Positions 1 to 6,041 of a DNA stretch of 12,830 nt are shown here, piece after piece. The translations under genes and the position numbers were made by a program. Positions within the stretch are counted from its first letter, which is position 1; every line of letters starts with the position of its first letter. The notes under the pieces were generated by a model that was not told the DNA's origin, ran no database searches, and worked only from the letters and a program-made list of their open reading frames with translations. The DNA is from Euryarchaeota archaeon UBA596 (GTDB taxonomy: Archaea > Thermoplasmatota > Poseidoniia > Poseidoniales > Poseidoniaceae), in contig DAGQ01000048.1 in NCBI GenBank assembly GCA_002498205.1, positions 3,831 to 16,660 of the forward strand. Direction: 5' to 3'.

Positions 1-555
1 CCAAGACTAATGTGCATGACAAGAATGAGTGATGTTGTATCAGAAACACCAGAAGATGTTCCGATTGAAATTAGACCAATGAAAGCTTTTCCCTTGATTA
101 AAGATTTAGTTACAGATGTTTCATGGAATTATGAAGTAGCAGAAAAAATTAAACCAATTAATGGCCCTGAAGAAAAGAATTGGGAATTTAATCAAATGGA
201 AGCAGATAGAATCCAACATTTTAGAGAATGTATAGAATGTTTTCTATGTCAAAATACATGTCATGTATTACGTGATCATGAGTTATTTGATGATTTTGCT
301 GGACCTAGAAACTTAGTTAGATTAGCACAATTTGAAATGCATCCCTTAGATACAGAAGATAGAATCCCCGAAATTAAAAAAGATTTTGGAGTAGAATATT
401 GCAATATTACAAGATGTTGTACTGAGGTTTGTCCTGCTGGAATTAATATCACTGATGATGCTATAATTCCATTAAAAGAAAGAATCGTAGATAGATATTA
501 CGACCCTATTAAGATGGTATGGCGTAAAATTACTGGAAAGAAATTGAGAACTTAA
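1..555 (+). CDS. sdhB: Succinate dehydrogenase/fumarate reductase iron-sulfur subunit, 3' part
   Basis: This is the electron-transfer subunit that carries electrons from the flavoprotein SdhA towards the membrane quinone site. The frame is already open at base 1, so the N-terminal 2Fe-2S ferredoxin domain lies outside the window. Counting from the in-frame ATG at base 10 (not the true start), the visible part holds C74, C77, C80 and C84 in CIECFLCQNTC, then C131, C137 and C141 in CNITRCCTEVC. By comparison with E. coli SdhB, C74/C77/C80/C141 would hold the 4Fe-4S cluster and C84/C131/C137 the 3Fe-4S cluster. IRPMKAFPLIKDLVTD is the usual linker between the two domains. The flavour (CCTEVCP, then a KERIVDRYYDP tail) resembles archaeal and actinobacterial SdhB. 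C136 is an extra cysteine beside C137. The gene converges on the MC1 gene. Succinate oxidation is more likely than fumarate reduction in an aerobe, but sequence alone does not decide it. Confidence 0.95.
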   Translation, partial: PRLMCMTRMSDVVSETPEDVPIEIRPMKAFPLIKDLVTDVSWNYEVAEKIKPINGPEEKNWEFNQMEADRIQHFRECIECFLCQNTCHVLRDHELFDDFAGPRNLVRLAQFEMHPLDTEDRIPEIKKDFGVEYCNITRCCTEVCPAGINITDDAIIPLKERIVDRYYDPIKMVWRKITGKKLRT

Positions 556-586
556 AAAAAACCCATTTTGGCGCACCAAAAGGGGT
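552..586 (-). terminator. Hairpin plus T-run terminator for the MC1 gene
   Basis: Bases 561-571 (ACCCATTTTGG) pair with 576-586 (CCAAAAGGGGT) in an 11-pair stem with one mismatch and a CGCA loop. The run of eight A at 554-561 becomes eight T on the minus strand, directly after the stem. Read from the MC1 gene this is the classic intrinsic-terminator layout. On the plus strand no T-run follows, so it should act only on the leftward transcript. The T-run overlaps the sdhB stop codon. Archaeal RNA polymerase mainly needs the T-run; the stem's role is inferred. Confidence 0.6.
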
Positions 587-632
587 TGGAGTGGTACGGA
601 TTTACCGTTCTAATACACTTATGAAAACTAAA

Positions 633-902
633 CTAACCTAGGTGTTCTATACCTTGTTTCTTAACATTAGCTTTCCAAACCATATCTGGTAACCAATCAG
701 GTCCATTTTCTGGTTTAGGAACTTGTTTTCTTTCGCCTACAAAAACGTGTACACGATTTGTTCCACGTTCCCTTAAACGAATGTTAGTTTTCCCTCTAGA
801 TGCTGCTTTTAATGCTGCTCCTCTAGGTTGTGCACTCGCAAATACTTGACTAGTATCTGCTCCTCCTTCTCTTAGTACGAAGTACTTCTTGTCTTTTGCC
901 AT
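633..902 (-). CDS. Chromosomal protein MC1 (archaeal DNA-bending nucleoid protein)
   Basis: MC1 is a small basic monomeric protein that bends and compacts archaeal DNA without histone-like dimers. This 89-residue protein aligns by eye over its full length with the 93-residue methanogen protein. Shared features are the first strand (KYFVLRE), the helix region QPRGAALKAASRG, the strongly conserved RLRERGTNRVHVF strand, and PDWLPDMVWKANVKKQGIEHL at the end, which covers the arm tryptophan and C-terminal strand. The loop after SRG is shorter than in Methanosarcina, which explains the smaller size. The ATG has a good ribosome site (GAGGA) seven bases upstream and a symmetrical TATA box further up, as expected for an abundant nucleoid protein. 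It is monocistronic, convergent with sdhB and divergent from the macro-domain gene. The family call is firm; the DNA-bending role is taken from the family. Confidence 0.93.
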   Translation of the reverse strand: MAKDKKYFVLREGGADTSQVFASAQPRGAALKAASRGKTNIRLRERGTNRVHVFVGERKQVPKPENGPDWLPDMVWKANVKKQGIEHLG

Positions 903-909
903 GAGATAT

Positions 910-914
910 TCCTC
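910..914 (-). promoter_or_regulatory. Ribosome binding site of the MC1 gene
   Basis: The minus strand reads GAGGA, then seven bases, then the ATG at 902-900. This matches the end of 16S rRNA and fixes the chosen start. Confidence 0.6.
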
Positions 915-934
915 GCTGGCACTCGGAAAAGCAA

Positions 935-944
935 CTTTATAAAG
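935..944 (-). promoter_or_regulatory. Palindromic TATA box of the MC1 promoter
   Basis: CTTTATAAAG is a perfect 10-base palindrome and a good archaeal TATA sequence. With the usual 25-27 base spacing, leftward transcription would start near 912-914, giving a leader of about ten bases that still includes the GAGGA site. Because the box is symmetrical, direction depends on flanking elements; a rightward start near 966 is also conceivable. No clear BRE was recognised. Confidence 0.45.
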
Positions 945-1065
945 TAATCTGTAAAAAAACGCTTACTGCGCCCTATTTTAAACCTATTTCAGATTTCTCA
1001 AAGTCTTTAGATTTTGATGTTTTTTACCGAAGTCAATATGTAGGACGGCCTCACCTCCGTGGATT

Positions 1066-1683
1066 GTGGCAGAATTACTAATGAAGCGGACCTGTAAAAA
1101 TGGTATCCTCAAAGTCTTCTACGGAGATCTCTCAAAGCATGAAGCAGACCTAATTGCAACTCCTTCAGATAATAGATTATCTGGTAGGGAAGGCATTGAT
1201 GCAAAAGTCTATGATGTGGCTGGTGAAGAATTAAGGGATGCATGTAAAGAAATTGCTGTAGAGCAAAGAAAATTAAATTTACCTCCTTGTCCAGTTTCTT
1301 CTGCAAAATTCAATAAAGCGTTCAATCTAAATTCTAAACATTTGTTACATGTGGTAAGTCCTGATTGCAGACGACCAGTACAAGATCAAAATCGAAGAGA
1401 ATTGTTACCTAAAACGTATGAATCTATGTTCTCAGCAATCCAGACTAAAAAAGATGTAAAAGTAGTTGCTGCTGCTCCTTTCTCAATGGATATTTTCTCT
1501 TATCCCCACAGAGAAGGAGCGAAAATGACTTTTAGTTTAATTCTTGGATGGTTAAGTAGTGATGAATGTAATATTGAAGAATATCACATGATTGTACTCA
1601 ATAAGAACTTTATTGATGCCATGCGTACTGTATATCGAGAAACAGAAGATCAGCTACCTGGAAGAGACACTACTGATGAATAA
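1066..1683 (+). CDS. Macro-domain protein (ADP-ribose-binding family)
   Basis: Macro domains bind ADP-ribose or its derivatives, and some remove ADP-ribose from proteins, nucleic acids or O-acetyl-ADP-ribose. The 205-residue product is one domain. FYGDLSKHEADLIATPSDN (about 18-36) matches the usual GDIT..xVDAIVNAAN start, LSGREGIDAKVYDVAGEEL (38-56) the GGGGVDxAIHxAAGxEL loop, CPVSSAKFNKAFNLNSKHLLHVVSP (75-99) the third block, and AAAPFSMDIFSYPHREGAKM (135-154) the phosphate loop with FxYP. The catalytic NAAN pair is replaced by TPSDN and the glycine run by SGREG, so it may bind ligand without MacroD-type hydrolysis. The start is uncertain: GTG at 1066 is used here, but ATG at 1081 also leaves the domain complete. 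The gene is divergent from MC1 and 22 bases ahead of a small membrane protein gene. Family call likely; substrate unknown. Confidence 0.8.
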   Translation: MAELLMKRTCKNGILKVFYGDLSKHEADLIATPSDNRLSGREGIDAKVYDVAGEELRDACKEIAVEQRKLNLPPCPVSSAKFNKAFNLNSKHLLHVVSPDCRRPVQDQNRRELLPKTYESMFSAIQTKKDVKVVAAAPFSMDIFSYPHREGAKMTFSLILGWLSSDECNIEEYHMIVLNKNFIDAMRTVYRETEDQLPGRDTTDE

Positions 1684-1705
1684 TTAATTTTCACATTGTG
1701 ATTTT

Positions 1706-2215
1706 ATGGATATAGAAACTGCTGCTAACCTAGGAGAAATGTTAAGTGGGTTAGCGATTTTATTTACACTAATTTTTGGGGCTCGTCAAATAAAACAATG
1801 GAATGAAACTGTAAAGATTAACTCGGCTAGAGATGTTGCAAATCATATTTCATCACCCTCCATCCAATATGCAATTGTTATTTTAATCAATAAAATTACA
1901 GATGATATGTCTTTTGAGGAATATCACGATCTATCACGCCAAGACAAGGATGCAATTAACTCATTACTGTTCGGTCTTAATACTCACGGAATATTAGTTT
2001 CAAAGGATATTCTATCTTTGGAATTAGTTACATTATTTTATCAACAATTGGCTGTAGGTTTGTCTGGTCGTCTAAGAAGACTTCATGAAATAGTTTCTGC
2101 AAATGCGGAAAATAAAATAGGGGTAGAGGAAGTAAAGAAAATGGTTCCTTTACAGCATATGATTTGGCTTCTTGATGAAATGGAAAAAATGCCATTATTA
2201 ACAGCCCCTAAATAG
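1706..2215 (+). CDS. Small membrane-anchored protein of unknown function
   Basis: I do not recognise this 169-residue protein with confidence. One hydrophobic stretch near the N-terminus (about residues 12-26, SGLAILFTLIFGARQ) is followed by a polar, mainly helical remainder of about 140 residues, so a single-pass anchor with a cytoplasmic helical domain is the simplest model. The layout (short N-terminal helix, then an RQIKQWNETVKINSARD-like linker) resembles DUF4760-type membrane proteins, a weak resemblance by eye only. GTGAT lies three bases before the ATG; it pairs with the far end of the 16S anti-Shine-Dalgarno, where a short spacing is expected. It follows the macro-domain gene by 22 bases and is probably co-transcribed with it. 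Confidence 0.72.
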   Translation: MDIETAANLGEMLSGLAILFTLIFGARQIKQWNETVKINSARDVANHISSPSIQYAIVILINKITDDMSFEEYHDLSRQDKDAINSLLFGLNTHGILVSKDILSLELVTLFYQQLAVGLSGRLRRLHEIVSANAENKIGVEEVKKMVPLQHMIWLLDEMEKMPLLTAPK

Positions 2216-2306
2216 AATATGAATTTAGAAAAAACTACTGAAAATTATAATTAATTTAATTATATGATGATAAACCTCAAGTACGCTTGCCAAAATCAAG
2301 GTAAAT
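2216..2306 (+). promoter_or_regulatory. Promoter region ahead of the Hjc-like gene
   Basis: This 91-base gap is very AT-rich. It contains a perfect inverted repeat, ATAATTAA at 2247-2254 and TTAATTAT at 2256-2263, with one base between. The overlapping TTTAATTATA stretch (2255-2264) is a reasonable TATA box that would start transcription near 2285-2290, leaving a leader of about 20 bases. AGGT at 2299-2302, close before the ATG at 2307, is a modest ribosome site. The nuclease may therefore have its own promoter, apart from the two genes upstream. Confidence 0.4.
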
Positions 2307-2876
2307 ATGTCTAGCTCATATGAAAGAGAATTAAGACGAGTTTTAAGCGGAGATGAGAAAACAATCAATTCAATTACAAGAAGTTGTAACCAGTTAGAGA
2401 AGTTGCAAATTTTATCTGTAATGGATAAACCATTTTTGGTAGTTAGAGCCGCAGGAAGCGGAATGGAGGGAAGTGGCGATTTAGTTGCTTTAAGAGGAGA
2501 CATTTGTTTTCCAATAGAAGTAAAATCTACTAAATCAAAGAAGTTGTATCTTTCAGGAAGAACTAAAACACAGTATCTTTCAATGCTTAAAGAAGGTGAA
2601 AAAACGGGACTTATGCCATTATATGCTCATAGATTAAAAGGTGTAAGAGGAGATTCCTGGAGAATTTTTAGAGTTGAAACAAGCAACTTAAAGGGTAAAT
2701 TGTCAATTCTAGCAAGAAGAATTCCAAAATTACCTATTTCAAATCAAGGAAATCCAATGATTGATTGGGAACAAGGATTACCACTCCATAAATTTATTTC
2801 ATTTCTATGTAGAGAAAGAAAAGAGGATTTTAATTCTATAATCTCTATGATACCAAATATGGCAACAAAAACATGA
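2307..2876 (+). CDS. hjc: Holliday junction resolvase, Hjc family
   Basis: Hjc is a dimeric, metal-dependent endonuclease that cuts four-way DNA junctions in recombination and fork repair. The 189-residue product shows the family core: YERELRRVL at the N-terminus (E6/E8), FLVVRAAGSGMEGSGDLVA (43-61) with D58, PIEVKSTKSKKLYLSG (69-84) with E71 and K73 of the ExK motif, then the helix with TKTQYLSML. Together D58/E71/K73 form the restriction-enzyme-like active site. The protein is longer than the 130-145 residues usual for Hjc. About 25 extra residues separate the first helix from the VVR strand, and about 60 follow the core. The added regions have no motif I recognise. Its 3' end overlaps the opposite-strand metalloprotease gene by 32 bases. 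A related role as a repair or defence nuclease cannot be excluded, but the core motif order fits Hjc well. Confidence 0.86.
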   Translation: MSSSYERELRRVLSGDEKTINSITRSCNQLEKLQILSVMDKPFLVVRAAGSGMEGSGDLVALRGDICFPIEVKSTKSKKLYLSGRTKTQYLSMLKEGEKTGLMPLYAHRLKGVRGDSWRIFRVETSNLKGKLSILARRIPKLPISNQGNPMIDWEQGLPLHKFISFLCRERKEDFNSIISMIPNMATKT

Positions 2877-4404
2877 GAAATAGAATCAAAAATAATCCTA
2901 ATGAACTCCAACCTGAAATCTTGCTAACAAAGTTTTGCACACTTAATGGATGCCACTTTTTGAATCCAAGTAATTTTTTAATTCTATTAAGTTTTTCAAT
3001 TGCTCCATGCATCATATCTTTGAATAAATGGCCTCCATCAAAAGGCAATATTGGAATTAAATTTGTCAAACCCAATAAAATATTAACCCAAATTAGCCAG
3101 AAACAGAGTTCTACAATAAATATCATATTTGAGGTACCAACAATACCCCCTAAACCATTTGACTCCGCAACCAACATGCTTTCTTCATAGGGGTTCATTG
3201 CTGTTCCTTTATTTTCAAATGGTTGGAATAGTAATTGAATTATGTGAAATGGCGTTACAATAGTTTTTTCTAATAATGTACCTGAAGAATCAGGAGCAAA
3301 GGGGCCTACTAAACCATCAATTCCATACGTACTACTTACAATTCCACTAACCCCTAAAAATGCATCTTCTGGTTCTATCATTCGATTAATTTGTTCTAAA
3401 AATTGGCGATTTTCTTCTAGATATAGTTGAAAGTCCTCTTTTCCTATTTCACCGTCATTATTCAGATCATCTCCGTTAGATTCATTCCATGTGAAATAAT
3501 TATATTCGTAAGCATCACCAAGAGTAGTATTCAAAATTATAATTTTATTACTATTTATTGGTAAAACTGTTAATGAAACATTATCACCAGCAGAATAATT
3601 ATCCATTACCCTATCAAAAGAATTCTTATCTGGAATTGGATTTTCGTCTATTTTAATAATAATATCATAGGCATTTAACCCTGCCGAAAATGCTGCCGAT
3701 TCATCATGTTCAACTATTCCTTTCGCATGCATACCTTGATTAATAGCAGTAAATTGATGTGAAGCAAAAATCAAAATGAAAAAACAAATTAAAGCTAAAA
3801 ATAAATTTGTTGAAGGTCCTGCCGCAAACATTCTTTGTCTTTCTTTTCTTGGAGCGCGGGTTAATTCATCATATTCTGGTTCGGCAAAAGCGCCTAAAGG
3901 TAGTGGGCCCAGTAGTAATAATCCAAAACTACGAAGGCGCATTCCATGGGCTCTAGCCTGCAAACCATGTCCAAATTCATGAATTACCAGAGAAATAATA
4001 AAAGCAAAAAGCCCCCAACCAAGAGGTATCACAGGATTTAATCCTGGAACTGCAATCATTGTACTAATAGGCATAGGATCTTTTGAAGGCCCTGTGATAA
4101 TAAACATGATAATTGCAAGTAATAAAAAAAGTATAATGAAAATCATTGAAGCTCTACAAACCCATAATGAAACTTCTCCATATATCCTCCAAAACTTTCT
4201 AGGTTTTGAAACTCTATCTAATAACTTAAGTCCTTTTTGTGTTCTCAACATCAAAATAAAACCCAAAGCCTTGGTAGCATTAATTTTATCTAAATAACCA
4301 TTTCTTTGAATCCTTGATAAAATAATTAACCAACAAATAATTGAAAATATAATTAATGGAAATAAATAATCAAACGCATTGATCTCCATCCACCCATTGG
4401 CCAT
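2845..4404 (-). CDS. Site-2-type intramembrane zinc metalloprotease (M50) with PDZ-like and EF-hand-like regions
   Basis: Site-2 proteases cut transmembrane segments of proteins already trimmed outside, releasing regulatory fragments. Of 519 residues, HEFGH at 142-146 gives the zinc ligands and catalytic glutamate inside a helix, and NLIPILPFDGGH (448-459) supplies the third ligand, D456. Probable helices lie at about 12-30, 85-104, 127-148, 196-216, 427-450 and 497-517. Between the two metal motifs lies a PDZ-like domain (about 226-292; KGIVEHDESAAFSAGLNAYDIIIKIDENPI). It is followed by an EF-hand-like loop at 313-324 (DLNNDGEIGKED) with D1, N3, D5, G6, I8 and D12, and then a helical stretch. 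The EF-hand loop is unusual for the family. The ATG at 4404 follows a G-run (GGGGGG); M6 is an alternative start. It converges on, and overlaps by 32 bases, the Hjc-like gene. The substrate is unknown. Confidence 0.93.
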   Translation of the reverse strand: MANGWMEINAFDYLFPLIIFSIICWLIILSRIQRNGYLDKINATKALGFILMLRTQKGLKLLDRVSKPRKFWRIYGEVSLWVCRASMIFIILFLLLAIIMFIITGPSKDPMPISTMIAVPGLNPVIPLGWGLFAFIISLVIHEFGHGLQARAHGMRLRSFGLLLLGPLPLGAFAEPEYDELTRAPRKERQRMFAAGPSTNLFLALICFFILIFASHQFTAINQGMHAKGIVEHDESAAFSAGLNAYDIIIKIDENPIPDKNSFDRVMDNYSAGDNVSLTVLPINSNKIIILNTTLGDAYEYNYFTWNESNGDDLNNDGEIGKEDFQLYLEENRQFLEQINRMIEPEDAFLGVSGIVSSTYGIDGLVGPFAPDSSGTLLEKTIVTPFHIIQLLFQPFENKGTAMNPYEESMLVAESNGLGGIVGTSNMIFIVELCFWLIWVNILLGLTNLIPILPFDGGHLFKDMMHGAIEKLNRIKKLLGFKKWHPLSVQNFVSKISGWSSLGLFLILFLMFLLPYLVS

Positions 4405-4496
4405 GACCCCCCGTTACTGTTCTTACTCTTGAACTAAAGTATTACAACAATAAATAGCCGATGTTATTATTGAGTACTATAGTTAGCATTAATACG
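4405..4496. promoter_or_regulatory. Divergent promoter region between the metalloprotease and coiled-coil genes
   Basis: AATAAATA at 4449-4456 is the best TATA-like element for either direction. Read rightward it predicts a transcript start near 4479, downstream of the ATG at 4461. Read leftward (TATTTATT) it predicts a start near 4426, about 20 bases before the metalloprotease ATG. One AT-rich box may therefore serve both genes. This rests on spacing alone. Confidence 0.35.
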
Positions 4497-5036
4497 ATGC
4501 ATACTGAAATGTTGGAACAACTCTGTTTAGATGAAATTGGAGAAATCCCTAATGAAATAAAACTGTGGCATTTAGAAGATGGATTTGCAGAATATTTAGT
4601 TAAATTTGAGAATAATTTAGCATTAATTACAATGAGTATGTATGATGTAGAAGAAGATGGAATAGGATATTTATTAGAACAGAGACTGTATATTTCACCT
4701 CAAGATTATATTATAGGAAGTATAGAATCTCATTCAATTAATTCAGAACAATTATTATTAAAAATTAAAGAAAATCAAGAAATATATTTTACAGATAATG
4801 GGGGAGACATACATGATTTAATTGAAATCTTAGAATCATGGGTTATTGAAATTAATTCAAGACAATCTTCCGATAGTTTACGTTCACGATTTTCAAGTTT
4901 AAGAAGAGAAAAGCAAGCAATAATCTCAAAATTTGAACAATTAAATTTTGATTCAATTAAAAATGACATGGAGTATTTGGAACAAAAATTAAAAAATACA
5001 CAAGAAAGATTAGCAGGGAATAACATCGAAGAGTAA
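4497..5036 (+). CDS. Unknown soluble protein with C-terminal coiled coil
   Basis: I do not recognise this protein. From the ATG at 4497 it has 179 residues: an acidic alpha/beta-looking part of about 125 residues (LWHLEDGFAEYLVKFENNLALITMSMYD and similar strands), then a helical, heptad-rich tail (SSDSLRSRFSSLRREKQAIISKFEQ to the end) that should form a coiled coil. There is no signal peptide or membrane helix. The frame is open back to an ATG at 4461, but that would place the start upstream of the transcript start predicted from the TATA-like box, and the extra twelve residues (MLLLSTIVSINT) look unlike the rest; ATG 4509 is a further option. No convincing ribosome site precedes any of them. 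It ends with its stop codon directly abutting that of the signal peptidase gene. The coiled coil suggests oligomerisation or a partner, not a specific role. Confidence 0.75.
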   Translation: MHTEMLEQLCLDEIGEIPNEIKLWHLEDGFAEYLVKFENNLALITMSMYDVEEDGIGYLLEQRLYISPQDYIIGSIESHSINSEQLLLKIKENQEIYFTDNGGDIHDLIEILESWVIEINSRQSSDSLRSRFSSLRREKQAIISKFEQLNFDSIKNDMEYLEQKLKNTQERLAGNNIEE

Positions 5037-6026
5037 TTACTCTGATTCTCTGATTTCTTCATTATAATTTTTCATTGATTCATCTAAATGTGAGATCATT
5101 TCTGGAGATTTCTGTAAAAATGTATTAACTAAGGCTTCTAAAATAATAGGAATGATCAATAAAATAAAAATTGTTCCTGTCAATGAAAGCCAAGTTTTAG
5201 TAGGAATATATGTTGTTCCAGGGGATGAATCTGATGTAGCCCCCAATGTCATTAATTTTACAGAGCCAAACCAAGGAATCTCAGCTCCAGCAATCCCTTC
5301 AACCCATTCTTTTGAAACTGCTTGAACTCGCATACCTGAAGCGTCACTAAGCCCTCCACCAGTAGTATTATTTGTTGCAATGCCACCCTGATCAACATTA
5401 CAATTATTATTATCTCCCAATGTTAGATATCCTTGATGATTGGGAACCCAGTCAATGATTCGAAGATATTGAGCATGCGCTCCATTATTAGATAAGTCAC
5501 AATTAAATTGTTTAAAATCCCAACTAATTTTAGTAGAATTTCTAATACTTGTTCCAGCAACATCCCAAGTCAATACACAAGTTCCAAGTTCTGAATCCGA
5601 ATTGTCGATTAAGAATTTATCATAACTTCCATTTTCACAACTATCATCAATCCGATCTGGTGTTTCAGTAAAATTTGCTCTTGCATAAAGAATTGCACGA
5701 TGAATAATTGGTGTTCTATCTTCTCCATTTTTATCATAAACAATTACATCACCAGGTAAACCATGACTATGATATATTTTTGAGCCTGGTTCAACTTCTA
5801 ATGCTTCTGCATATGTTACTATTTTTCTACTATCGGGTGCATGAACTACAATTAAATCTCCTGCATCAATTGCCCCTAATTGGCCATCAGGGTCATGCAT
5901 CATTGAATCAGATTCTACAACTACTACTGGAGGAGAATTACCCGTTGATGAATACATCGCTAATAACAATAGTAAAATTATACTAGTTGCAAGAATTAAT
6001 TCTTTTAACAACGGCCACGCCTTCAA
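5037..6026 (-). CDS. Signal peptidase I (S26, Ser-His type) with a large extracellular insertion
   Basis: Signal peptidase I removes signal peptides from secreted proteins at the outer face of the membrane. In 329 residues, a membrane helix at about 10-25 leads into VVVVESDSMMHD (34-45), where S41 before M42 is the expected nucleophile. GDLIVVHAP (56-64) and GDVIVYDKN (92-100) follow, then PIIHRAIL (106-113) with H109 as base, and YLTLGDNNN (200-208) with D205. Serine-histidine-aspartate rather than serine-lysine is the archaeal/ER type. About 90 residues are inserted between the histidine and the LGDNN box, with C130, C150 and C176 plus C209 just after, and several N-glycosylation sequons. 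A second helix lies at about 281-302, followed by a charged tail. The start is TTG (6024-6026), supported by a strong ribosome site. Last gene of the folC cluster, 15 bases after the two-helix protein gene. Confidence 0.91.
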   Translation of the reverse strand: MKAWPLLKELILATSIILLLLLAMYSSTGNSPPVVVVESDSMMHDPDGQLGAIDAGDLIVVHAPDSRKIVTYAEALEVEPGSKIYHSHGLPGDVIVYDKNGEDRTPIIHRAILYARANFTETPDRIDDSCENGSYDKFLIDNSDSELGTCVLTWDVAGTSIRNSTKISWDFKQFNCDLSNNGAHAQYLRIIDWVPNHQGYLTLGDNNNCNVDQGGIATNNTTGGGLSDASGMRVQAVSKEWVEGIAGAEIPWFGSVKLMTLGATSDSSPGTTYIPTKTWLSLTGTIFILLIIPIILEALVNTFLQKSPEMISHLDESMKNYNEEIRESE

Positions 6027-6032
6027 GTAAAT

Positions 6033-6039
6033 CCCTCAC
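6033..6039 (-). promoter_or_regulatory. Ribosome binding site fixing the TTG start of signal peptidase I
   Basis: GTGAGGG on the minus strand lies six bases before TTG at 6026-6024. No ATG or GTG in the right frame has comparable support, and the hydrophobic N-terminal helix begins soon after, so TTG is the likely start. Confidence 0.55.
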
Positions 6040-6041
6040 TT

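Noticed and set aside
596..608. Short inverted repeat ACGG/CCGT between sdhB and MC1 as a second terminator
   Set aside because: The stem has only four pairs and no T-run on either strand, too weak to call.
903..1065. A small RNA or tRNA gene in the MC1/macro-domain intergenic region
   Set aside because: No cloverleaf, T-loop signature or stable long stem was found. A TATA box and the ribosome site of MC1 explain part of the region.
2225..2503. A 92-codon - strand frame across the hjc promoter and 5' end
   Set aside because: It starts inside the Hjc active-site region on the opposite strand and shows no recognisable domain or ribosome site.
5708..5986. A 92-codon + strand frame inside the signal peptidase gene
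   Set aside because: The histidine/leucine-rich product is antisense to the catalytic serine and histidine boxes of signal peptidase I.
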